Shown piece after piece: positions 14,121 to 26,100 of a stretch of DNA of 41,412 nt. The DNA is from Akkermansia muciniphila (GTDB taxonomy: Bacteria; Verrucomicrobiota; Verrucomicrobiia; Verrucomicrobiales; Verrucomicrobiaceae). The notes beneath the pieces are model-generated. The model was not told the origin of the DNA, searched no databases, and worked only from the letters and a program-made list of their open reading frames with translations. Both the position numbers and the translations under genes were made by a program. Positions within the stretch are counted from its first letter, which is position 1. Every line of letters starts with the position of its first letter. The stretch spans positions 1 through 41,412 of the forward strand of contig CAMAZK010000013.1 of the NCBI GenBank assembly GCA_945863205.1. Reading direction: 5' to 3'.

Positions 14121-17100
14121 GTGCCCTTCCTCCCTGCCAGCAAGACTTCGCTGTCCGCCCTGCCATGCAGCCGCCTGTACAGAGCGGATTTCTGCGGTTG
14201 GTTTGCGTTGTTGCTGCTCCTGCTGACAAATTCCACCGCTGTCAGCCAGACGACGGTTGTGGTGCTGCCAGGTCAGAACAACACGCCCATTTCGCGCGTG
14301 CAGTTGCGGATCAACGGCAATCTCACCACGCAGACCACGGAGCCAAGTCCGGGTGTGCACATCAACACCGACAGCGCGGTGGAGTTGATCTCGGTGCGCA
14401 TCAATGACAGCGGCGTTACCCGGGATCTGCCGCTGTTCAATTTGGCGGGTGCCACGATGCACAACATCAACCTGACCAGCAACACTCAGAACTTGGGCGT
14501 CATCAACAACGGCAGCATCACCACGACCTCGAACATGACCAACTTCGTCTCGGCGATGACGAACATGGTCAGCAACAACAACCTGAACAATTACATGTTC
14601 TATGACCACCCGACGAACCTGCCTCCGGCTGGAACGGCGGATTATGACATCCGCTTCGTCAAAGCACTGACGAATCAGGACTTTGTGCTGGTCTCCGAGC
14701 GCTGGGGGAACTCCCCCTTCGTGCTGCGCCCCTTGGACAGGTTCGGCAATGTGATCACCTCGGCCAACACTGTCGTCGTCGGCGGCCCCAGCGCCACGAG
14801 TTGGTCCAACCCTTATGAAGGCTATGATTGGAACACGGGTTTTGCGAGTTCCAGCTACCAAAACGGGCAGGCGTTTGTCATGACGGTCTTTAAAGTGACG
14901 CGCTTCGGCCTGCCGGACAATCAGCCCGTTTATGGCTTCCGCATTGACAACGACGGCGATGCTGACCTGAAGTTCTTCAGCCTTAGCGACGAATCGTTCG
15001 ACAACAACCCGCCCTACCACCGCCTGGGCAACCTGGTGTTCCGCGACAACAACAACAACGGGCGCTTTGACACTGGCGAGGGCGTGGGGGGGGTGAATCT
15101 GGAGCTCCTGAACGGCAGCAACCAGGTCATCCGGACCACCACCAGCTCCACCGTCAGCGGGCAGGTAGGGTACTATTTGTTTGAGGGCTTCTCCGCAGGT
15201 ACTTACAGAGTGCGCATCCCTGCCAGTGAATTCGCCAGCGGCAGGCCGCTCTTCGGTGCGCAGTCCATCGCCCCGGCAAGCCCGGCGGATGACGCCAAGG
15301 ACGACAGCGATGCGACGGGTGACAGCGGCGTGGACAACGCGAACCCCGCCGCCAATGGCATCCTCAGCCCGTCCACTGTAATTGCCGGGTATGGCGAGCC
15401 GACCGCTGCGCAGGGGGAGACGGGGTTCATGTCGAATGTGGACGACACGGATGATGACAATGGCAACCTGACCGTGGACTTTGGCTTCAGCCTTCCCACG
15501 CGGGATTTTGGGGATTTTTCCGGGTTTGGCAGCGTCTCCAATCTGGCGAATCAAAATCTGCGTCTCGGTGCGCTGGTGGACGCGGAAGCCGCAGCGCAGA
15601 CCAACGCTGCCGCCACGGGAGATGACCTTCATGGCAGTGATGACGAGGACGGCGTGGTGGTGCCTGCCACCGTCGTTCCGGGCCAGACGGCGAGCATCAC
15701 AGTGACCCGCACCAACACCATCGGCGCCACCGCGTATCTGGATGCCTGGCTCGACTTCAACCGTAATGGCGCACTGACCGAGGCGAACGAAAAGATCATC
15801 AACAACGTCAGCGTCGCCACCGGCACGAGCAACTCCACCGTGACCTACAATTTCACGGTGCCCTCCACGGCCACATCCGGGGTGGCCGGGCTGCGTGTCC
15901 GGCTCGCACGCACCAGCGGGCTAGGGCCGACGGGTGACCATAGCAGCGCGGGGGAGATTGAGGACTACACCGTCAACATCGCGCCGGCAAACTGCCCGAC
16001 CATCACCACCACTCGGGCGGGAGGCGGCCAAAACTACACGCCTGGAGACACCTACTCCTTCTCCGGCGGCACGGCGCCCTACACTTACAGTGTCTCCGCC
16101 GGAAGTCTGCCCTCGGCCTTGACGCTGAACAGCTCCACCGGCCAGATCACAGGCACGCTCCTTGAGCAGCCGCAGCAGGCCTTTACCCTGCGCGCCACGG
16201 ATGCGAACGGATGCTTTGGGGAAATCACCATCCTCTATATTTACCTTTGCCCGACTCTGGCCTTAAGTCCGACGACACTGAGCGCCCCCTCGCAGGGCGT
16301 CTCCTATTCGCAAACGGTCACGGCCTCCGGAGGCACCACCCCCTACAGCTATGCGGTGACGAGCGGTGCCCTGCCCGCCGGACTTTCCCTGAATGCCTCC
16401 ACCGGCCTCATCAGCGGCACGCCTTCCGCCACGGGGGACTCCACTTTCATTGTCAGAGCCACGGACGCGCTCGGATGCACCGTGTCGCGCAGCTACACGG
16501 TGACTGTCGGCACAGGTGGCGGAGGGGGCGGGACCCTTGCCATCACAAAGACCTCCAACGCCTCCCTGGCCTTGATTCCGGGTCAAACCATCACCTACAC
16601 GGTCAACGTCCACAACCCCTCCACGACCACCACGCACACGAATGTCACCGTGAGCGACCCCGCGCCCGCAGGCACCACCTTCGTCTCCGGCAGTGTCAAC
16701 GCCAGCCTCAGCGGCGGCTGGCTGCACTCGCGGGACATCACCATCAACGCCGCTCTTGTGGATGCCGCGTTGACGAACTTCCCCGTGCGCGTGGCGTTGA
16801 ATTCCGGGAACTTCAGCTTCGCCAAAGCGCGGTCCGACGGGCATGACATCCGCTTCCGCGATCTCTCCGGCAACGATCTCGTCTTCGAGCGCGAGTCTCA
16901 TGACGCGGCCTCCGCCACGGCGGTTTACTGGGTGCGCGTGCCCTCCGTCAGCTCCAGCGCCAGCACAGTTTTCCGGGTATTTTACGGCAACCCCGCCGCC
17001 CCTAACGCTGCCAACACCAGCGGCGATGTCTGGGACTCGAACTACCTGGCGGTTTATCACATGCACCAGAACCCCGGCGGCAGCGCACCGCAGATGCGCG

Positions 17101-20100
17101 ACAGCACGGCCAATGCCCGCCACGGTACCGTCGTCGGCGGCGTCACCAGCGTGGCCGGTCAAAACGGGCAGGGCGTGCAGCTCAATGGCAGCACAGGCTT
17201 CATTCGCGTGCCCACGGCGGGGAACCTGAACATCACCGGCAACCAGTACACCCTCGAAGCCTGGGTCTATCCGCACAATGTCAGTTCCAATGACCAAGGT
17301 ATCATCAGCATGGCTCAGGAAAGCAGCGCCAATGAGGAGCGCTATCACCTCGGCTGGAACTGGAACGGCGGCTTGAATGTCCGGCGCTTCTCCGGCTCGC
17401 TCAGTCGTCTGGACGGCACCTCCGGCACCGTGGTCAACAATCAGTGGCAGTACCTGGCCGGGCGCTACACCGGCTCCGCGCTGCAGGCATGGAAGAATGC
17501 CGCGCAGGTGAACTCCATCTCAGCGTCGGGAAACATCACCTCGACGAGCAATGACCTGCTTCTCGGCAGGCGCTATGACAACCGGTTCTTCAATGGCCGC
17601 TTCGACGAGCTGCGCATCTCGAACGCCCCGCGCTCCGACGCCTGGCTCAAGGCCAGCTACCATAGCGGCCTGGGAGACCTTTTCAGTGTCGGCGCGGAGG
17701 CTGCAACGGGCGGCAGCACCGGCAGCGCGCCCTCCGTGGCCTCCGGCTGGACCCTGGCGCCGGGTGCCAGTCTGACGCTGTCTTTTCGCTTCACGGTGAA
17801 CTCCGGTTTCTCCGGCACCAGCATCACCAACACGGCCTCCGTCACCAGCACGCAGCAGAGCACGCCGTCCACCGCGACCATCACCAACGTCGTTTGCCCG
17901 GCGGTCACGGTGAATCCGACGAGCCTCGCCAATGGCACATTGGGCCTGGCCTACAGTCAGACTGTGACGGCCACGGGCGGCACCGGGCCTTACACCTGGG
18001 CGCTGCGCTCCGGCAGCCTGCCTGCGGGCCTTGCGTTGAACAGCGGCACCGGAGTCATCAGCGGCACGCCCTCCACCGGCGGCACCTTCACCTTTACCGC
18101 CGAGGCGACGAATGCCAGCGGCTGCAAGGGCTCGCGGGCCTACACGCTCAGAATCTGCCCGAACATCACCCCCAGCCCGTCCGACCTCTCCAGCGGCTCC
18201 GTCGGTGTTCCCTACAGCCGGACGATCAGCGCCTTCAGCGGCACGGCACCCTACACCTACCAGGTGGTCTCCGGCAGCCTGCCGGGCGGCTTCAGCCTCG
18301 ACTCGGCCACAGGCGTGCTTTCCGGCACTGCCGCCGCCAGCGGCACTTTCACCTTCACCATCCGCGCTGCGGATGCCAGCGGCTGCATCGGCACCCGCGC
18401 CTACACTCTGGTCATCAACAGCCCCACCTACGATTTCGGCGACTTTTCCCGCTTTGGCAGCGCCAGCAGCATCGTCTCCAGCGATCTGACGATGGGTGAT
18501 TTCATTGATGCGGAGATTTCCGCAGCCACCAATCTGGCGGCGACGGGAGACGACATCACCAACATCAATGACGAGGACGGGGTGACCCTTCAGTCCATTC
18601 TCGTTCAGGGGCAGGCAGGTGTGACCGTCACGGTGAAGCTGAAGAACACCAGCCCAGGGGTGGCCTACCTGAACGGCTGGGTGGACTTCAACAACAACGG
18701 AGTACTGACCGAAGATGAGAGAATCATCTCGAATGTGCTGGTGGAGAATGGAGTGACGGAGGACTACCAGAACTTCTTTTTCGATGTGCCGGATAATGCC
18801 ACTCTCGGTGTGGTGGGCGCTCGTTTCCGCCTGACCTCGACGAGTTCCCCCGGCAGCACGGGAGTCAGTGGTTTTGGCGAGGTGGAGGACTACACAACCA
18901 CCATCGTGGCTCCCTCCGCCAATTTCCGGGATTACTTTTATGCGATCCGCGCTGTGGGCACGCGTTACTATCTGGACGAGATTTCGGTTTACAATCCCAA
19001 CTCCGCCACGCCGACGGTTTCCGTAGTCCCTGGCATTTTGGACCTCAATGTGGCGTCTCCAGGATTCAACACCAGCGCCTCAAATGCCGCGATGAACGGG
19101 CTGGCTCTCGACTGGCTCAATCGGCGCTTTTACTGGAACGCCACCTCCTCTGGATCAAGCGGCTACAATTCCACCCTGTACACGGCGGCCTACGACAATG
19201 TGAGCAAGACATGGAGCTACCAGGCTGTGACTGGCTCCCCTCTCTCCAACATCCCCTTTAACACGGGCACGCCTACCTCCGCCTCCGCTGGCGCTGGAGC
19301 CTTCCCGCGCGCTGCCTTTTACGGTGGTGAATACTATGCCGGCGGCCAGCACAGCAACAACGTGGCGATCTGGCGTTTGAACGCCAGCGGCCTGGGGCTA
19401 AAAACGCCACCCATCTCCGATTACAGGGACTTTTTCCGCTTGCCTCTCACCTTCAACGGCGGGGACTTTGTCATTCGCCCGCAGGACGGGCTTTTGGTGA
19501 CTTCCACGGTCATTGGCAGTGCGAATAACGTGATCACCCACTTTTTGACGAACGGCTTCAACCCTTCAGGCCCGGCGGCATCTGCTGTGGATATCAACGC
19601 CCAGATCCCTTTTGGCACTCATAGCTCGGTGCAGATCGCGGGGGTGGGGGGGGTGACGAGGTTGTATGCGCTGGGCGCCGCTGGCAGCACCGTCTTCCGG
19701 ATTGATGAATACGACACCACGATACCCGCAGCGGTGAGGGTGGGGCCTCTCCCGACCGCCACTTACACGGACCTCTCCGAGGGCATTTCCACTTCGGTGA
19801 CGTCCCTTGGCGTCAAGGGCATCATCTATCACGATACCAACGGGCTCTCGGACGGTCGGCTCAATGGTGTAGGCACCAACGCGGGCGGCACGCTTTTTGC
19901 CATGCTGGTGGATAATGCCGGCAATCTGGTGGATTCGTTCCCGGTCAAGGAAGACGGCACGTTCATCCTCGGCGGAGCTTCTGCCAACACAAGCTACCGG
20001 GTGGTGCTCAGCACCTCTTTCGGCAGCCTTGGCGCGGCAGCGCCTCCAGCGGAGTTGCCGTCCGGTTGGTTGAATGTGGGGGAATTCCTCGGCTCCGGCT

Positions 20101-23100
20101 CGGGTAGCGACGGCACTGTGGACGGGCGGCTTTCTGTTTCGATCGGCAATACCGGCATCGTCAATGCCACCTTCGGTATCACCCGCACGCTGTCCATCGG
20201 TGACTTCGTGTGGCATGACGCCAACAACAATGGGATCCAAGACCCGGGAGAAAACGGTCTCAGCGGCGTCACCGTGCAGCTTTGGTCTCCGGGTTCCGAC
20301 AACGCCATCGGCGGCAATGGCACGGCGGCAGACAGTTTGCTGTCCACCTCGACCACTGACAGCGCGGGTTTTTATTCTTTCACCGGTCTGGCCTCCGGCA
20401 GGTACTTCGTGACCGTGACTCCGCCCGCTCAATTTTTGCGCGCCAGCAGCATCTCCGCCGGTGACAACGGCGTCGATGGAGACAACAACGGTTCCCAGCC
20501 AGGCGGCTGGGGAACCCTGATCAATGGCCCGGTGGTGACACTTGCCGATGGCACGGAGCCGGGAAACCTCAGCTCGGGTGGCGGCTCCTTCGACAACACG
20601 ATTGACTTCGGCATTCTGCCGGCGCTGGATTTCGGGGACCATTCGGCCTTTGGAAATGCGAACAGTGTGATCGTGACCGGTCTGCGGATGGGCGCCCAGA
20701 TTGACGCCGAAACCGCCGCCACGACGAATGCCACTGCCACAGGTGACGACATCACCGGCATTGATGATGAGGATGGAGTGACGCTGCCTGCCAGCGTGCC
20801 GCAGGGCGGCTCCGGCTCGATGACGGTGAACGTGACCAACACCAGCGGTTCCACGGCCTTTCTGAACGTGTGGATTGATTGGAACCGCAACGGAGTGCTC
20901 ACCGATGCGGGCGAGCAGGTGGCCGGCAATGTGACCATCAGCAACGGCACCTCTAACTCGAACCGGACCGTGAACTTCACGGCACCTGAGGGCGCGAGCC
21001 CCGGCACGGCAGGTGTGCGCGTGCGTTTGACGAGCACCAGCAGCCCCGGTCCCACCGGCACATCCGGCAATGGGGAAGTGGAGGATTACGTCATGTCAGT
21101 CATATCCTGCCCGACGATCACGCTGAGTCCCACCAGCCTGGCCAACGGCACCGTGGGCACGGCCTACAGCCAGACGGTGAGCGCCAGCGGCGTGGCCACG
21201 ACCTGGACCTACAGCGTGAGCAGCGGCACGCTGCCCGCCGGGTTGAGCTTGAACGCGAGCACGGGCGTCATCAGCGGCACGCCGACGCAGTCCACCGCAC
21301 GCACCTTCACCATTCGAGCCGCTGGAGCCAACGGCTGCGTCGGCACACGTGCTTACACGGTGACGCCGGTGTGCTCGGTGATCACCGTCAATCCCACGAG
21401 CGTCGCCAACGGCACTGTTGGCCTGTCCTACAACCAGACGGTGACGGCCACAGGCGGCACCGCACCGCACGCCTTCGATGTGAGTGCAGGCACCTTGCCA
21501 GCCGGATTGACGCTCAACGCGAGCACGGGTGCCATCAGCGGCACACCGGCGGCTTCCAACGGAGCGGGAGTCAGCGTGACGATCCGCGCCACCGATGCTT
21601 ATGGCTGCGTGGGCACGCGTGCTTACACGTTGAAGATCTGTCCGGTCATCAGCTTGAGCCCGACAAGCCTTTCCAACGGCACCGTGGGCACCGCATACAG
21701 TCAGACGGTGAGCGCCAGCGGCGGAGCCACGCCCTACACCTATGCGGTGAGCAGCGGCACGTTGCCTGCAGGTCTTTCGTTGAGCAGTGCCGGTGTGCTC
21801 AGCGGCACGCCGACGCAGGTGACGGCCCGCACGTTCACCGTGAGTGCGACGGACGCCAACGGCTGCATCGGCACACGCGCTTACACGGTGACGCCCGTCT
21901 GCCCGACGATCACCGTCAATCCGACCAGCCTGGCCAACGGTACCCTGGGCCTGGCCTATAGCCAGACCGCCAGCGCCACTGGCGGCACGGCCCCCTACAC
22001 CTTTGCCGTCAGTGCAGGAACCTTGCCCGCCGGCTTGACGCTCAACGCGAGCACCGGTGCCATCACCGGCACGCCGACAGCCAGCAACGGAGCGGGAGTC
22101 AGTGTGACGATCCGTGCTACTGACACCCACGGCTGCGTGGGCACGCGTGCTTACACGCTGAAGATCTGTCCGGTCATCGCTCTGAGTCCGACGAGCGTGA
22201 GCAACGGCACCGTGGGCCTAGCCTACAGCCAAACGATGACGGCAGCGGGCGGAGCCACACCGCATGTGTTTGCAGTGAGCAATGGCACTCTGCCGACCGG
22301 CCTTTCCTTGAGCAGTGCCGGTGTGCTCAGCGGCACGCCGACGAGCACCACGAGCCAGGCCTTCACGATCACGGCGACGGATGCGAACGGCTGCATCGGC
22401 ACACGCGCTTACACGGTGACGCCGGTGTGCCCGACGATCACCGTCAATCCGACCAGCCTCGCTAACGGCACTCTGGGCGTCGCTTACACGCAGACCGCCA
22501 GCGCCACCGGCGGAACTGCGCCGTACACCTTTGCGGTGAGCGCAGGCACCTTGCCTGCCGGATTGACGCTCAACGCGAGCACTGGCGTCATCAGCGGCAC
22601 GCCGACAGCCAGCAACGGAGCTGGAACTAGCCTCACCCTCCGCGCCACCGACTCGCTGGGCTGCATCGGCACGCGGAACGTGACGCTCAAAATCTGCCCG
22701 GTGGTCATTTTGGGCTCCATCACGACGGCCGGCACGGTGGGCACCGCCTACAGCCAGACGGTGACCGCCAGCGGCGGTGCCACGCCGTATGTCTATGCCG
22801 TCACCAGCGGTTCTCTGCCCGGCGGACTCAGCCTGAACGCGAGCACCGGAGCCATCACCGGCACGCCGAATGTGGAAATCAGCGCCACGGTCACGATCCG
22901 CGCCACGGATGCCAACGGCTGCCAGGGCACGCGGAACTACACGCTGGCCATGAGCTGCCCGCCGCTGACCGTGAACCCTGCCTCGGTGCCTGCGGGGCTG
23001 GCGGGCACGGCTTACACGGCGACGACCTTCACGACGACCGGCGGGACAGCGCCCTATCAATACACCATCATTGGCGGCACGCTGCCCGCAGGACTCACGC

Positions 23101-26100
23101 TGAGCAGCACGGGAGTGCTCAGCGGCACGCCGACGGCGGGGAATGGAGCGGGGGTGTCGATCACCGTGCAGACTCGCGACGCCTTCAACTGCCTCGGCAC
23201 GCGCGGCTACACGATCAAGATCTGCCCGGTCATCAACTTGGCCGCCATCTCCACCAGCGCGACGGTGGGCACGGCCTACTTCGGGGCGACGACAGCCTCC
23301 GGCGGAGCCACGCCATATGTGTATGCGGTGAGCAGCGGGACGCTGCCGACGGGCTTGAGCCTGAACACGGCCAGCGGAGCGATCAGTGGCACGCCGACGA
23401 GCGCCACGAGCCAAGCCTTCACGATCACGGCGACGGATGCAAACGGCTGCATCGGCACGCGTGCCTACACGGTGACGCCGGTGTGCCCGACGATCACCGT
23501 CAATCCGACCAGTCTGGCCAACGGCACCCTGGGCCTGGCCTACAGCCAGACCGCCAGCGCCAGCGGCGGCACGGCGCCGTACGCCTTCGCGGTGAGCACA
23601 GGCACCTTGCCCGCCGGGCTGGCGCTGAACAGCAGCACCGGTGCCATCAGCGGCACACCGACAGCCAGCAATGGAGCGGGAGTCAGCGTGACGATCCGTG
23701 CTACTGACACCCACGGCTGCGTGGGCACGCGTGCTTACACCTTGAAGATCTGTCCGGTCATCACCCTGAGTCCGACGAGCCTTTCCAACGGCGCCGTGGG
23801 CACCGCTTACAGTCAGACGGTGAGCGCTGGCGGCGGCGCTACGCCCTACACCTATGCGGTAAGCAGCGGCACGTTGCCTGCTGGCTTGAGCCTCAACAGC
23901 AGCACGGGCGCGATCAGCGGCACACCCACGACGGGCAACGGCGCGGGTGCCAACGTGACGGTCCGCGCAACCGACACCCATGGCTGCCAGGGCACGCGTG
24001 TTTACACGATCATCATCTGCCCCGTCATCGCGGTCGGGCCCGCAAGTCTTGCCAATGGCACGGTCGGCACCGCCTACAACCAGACGATCACCGGCGGCGG
24101 CGGCGCTGCACCCTACACCTTCACCGTGAGCAGCGGCACGCTGCCCGCCGGGCTGACGCTCAACAGCGGCACCGGCGTCATCAGCGGCACACCGACAAGC
24201 ACGGTGAGCGCCAGTTTCACCGTGCGCGCCACGGATGCACGGGGCTGCACGGGCACGCGCACCTACACGGTAGCACCTGATCCGAACACCGACTTCGGCG
24301 ACTTCTCCGGCTTCGCTGCGGCAAGCAGCATCGTGAATGCGGCCCTGAGAATCGGCTCCCTCGTTGACGCCGAAACAAGCGCCACGACCAACGCCGAAGC
24401 GACAGGTGATGACGTCACGGGCGCCGATGATGAAGACGGGGTCGTCATCCCGTCCCTGACGGCGGGCCAACCCGTCTCTCTTCCGGTCACGGTGACGAAC
24501 ACGACGGGGGCCGCAGCTTACCTCAACGCCTGGATCGACTTCAACAACAACGGCCTCCTGACGGACGCGGGCGAGCAAGTCGCCACGAACGTCCCCGTGC
24601 CAAACGGCACCACGAACGGCTCCGTCACCCTCAACTTCACCGTCCCGACCGATGCCGTGACGGCCGCCACCAGCTTGGGAACCCGCTTCCGCATCACCAA
24701 CATCCAGAATCCCGGCCCCACCGGTCTGGCGGGCATCGGCGAAGTGGAGGACCACTCCGTCATCATCCTGGCTCCGCTGACGGACTTCGGCGACTTCAGC
24801 GGCGCACCGGATGTCTCGAATACGGCCAGCTCGAACCTCCGTCTCGGCCCCTTGGTGGACACCGAGTATGCCGCCACCGTCAATGCCACGGCCACAGGGG
24901 ATGACGTCACAGGCGTGGACGACGAAGACGGCGTCACCCTGCCGCCGCTGACAGCGGGCGCTCCGGTCACAGTCGTCGCCCGCGTTACGAACAATACCGG
25001 CGCCACCGGCTACCTCAACGCTTGGATCGACTACAACAACAACGGCGTCTTCACCGATCCAGGGGAACAGATCGCGTCCAATGTCCTTGTGGCCTCCGGA
25101 ACGAACAACGCCACCCGCAATCTGAATCTCAACGTGCCGCCGAACGCGGTGACAGGCGTCGGCGTGGGCGTGCGGGTGCGCCTGACCACGGCCACCTCTC
25201 CGGGCTCCACCGGGGCTGGCGGAATCGGTGAAGTGGAGGATTATGTGGCCGTCATCAGTCCGCCGACCACGGACTTCGGCGATCTGGCCGGTTTCGGCGA
25301 TGCCAGCAGCACGGTCGTCAACAATCTGCGAATCGGTGCCCTCGTGGACACCGAGTTCAGTCCCACGAAAAACGCGACGGCCACGGGTGACGACATCACC
25401 GCGCAGGATGACGAAGACGGCGTGACCTTCCCCTCCATGATCGCCGGCGCTCCTGCCGTCATCCCGGTCCGGGTGACCAATCTCACCGGCTCGGACGCTT
25501 ATCTGAACGGCTGGATCGACTTCAACAACAACGGCAGCATCGACGACCCCGGGGAGCAGATCGCCACCGACCTGCGGGTCGCCACCGGCACGAACAACGC
25601 GCTGCAAAACGTGAGCGTCACCATCCCTGCCACGACCCTGACCGGCGTCAGTCTCGGCGCCCGCTTCCGCCTCACCAGCACAGCCGGCCCGGGCGGCATC
25701 GGCGCCAGTGGGAATGGCGAAGTGGAAGACTACGTCGTCGTCGTCAATGCGCCGACCACGGACTTCGGGGACTTCAGCGGCTTCGCGGACGCATCCCAGG
25801 GCGTCAATCCGGCCCTGCGCCTCGGTGCACTGCTGGACGCGGAATTCGTCTCCACGCGGAATGCGACGGCCACCGGTGACGACAGCACCGGCATTGATGA
25901 CGAGGATGGCGTCGTTCTGCCGGGCATGACCGCAGGCCAGACAGTCACGATTCCGGTCACCATCACCAATACCACCGGCGGCAATGGCTTCCTGAATGCG
26001 TGGTTCGACTTCAACAACAACGGCGTCCTCACCGACAGCGGGGAGCAGATCGCCTCCAACATCGTGATTCCCACGGGCACGACCGGCGGCGTCGTCAATC

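Noticed and set aside
21108..24290. CRISPR-like periodic repeats
   Set aside because: The periods are 261-267 bp of coding sequence with diverged copies and no short direct repeat with unique spacers. It is a protein domain array.
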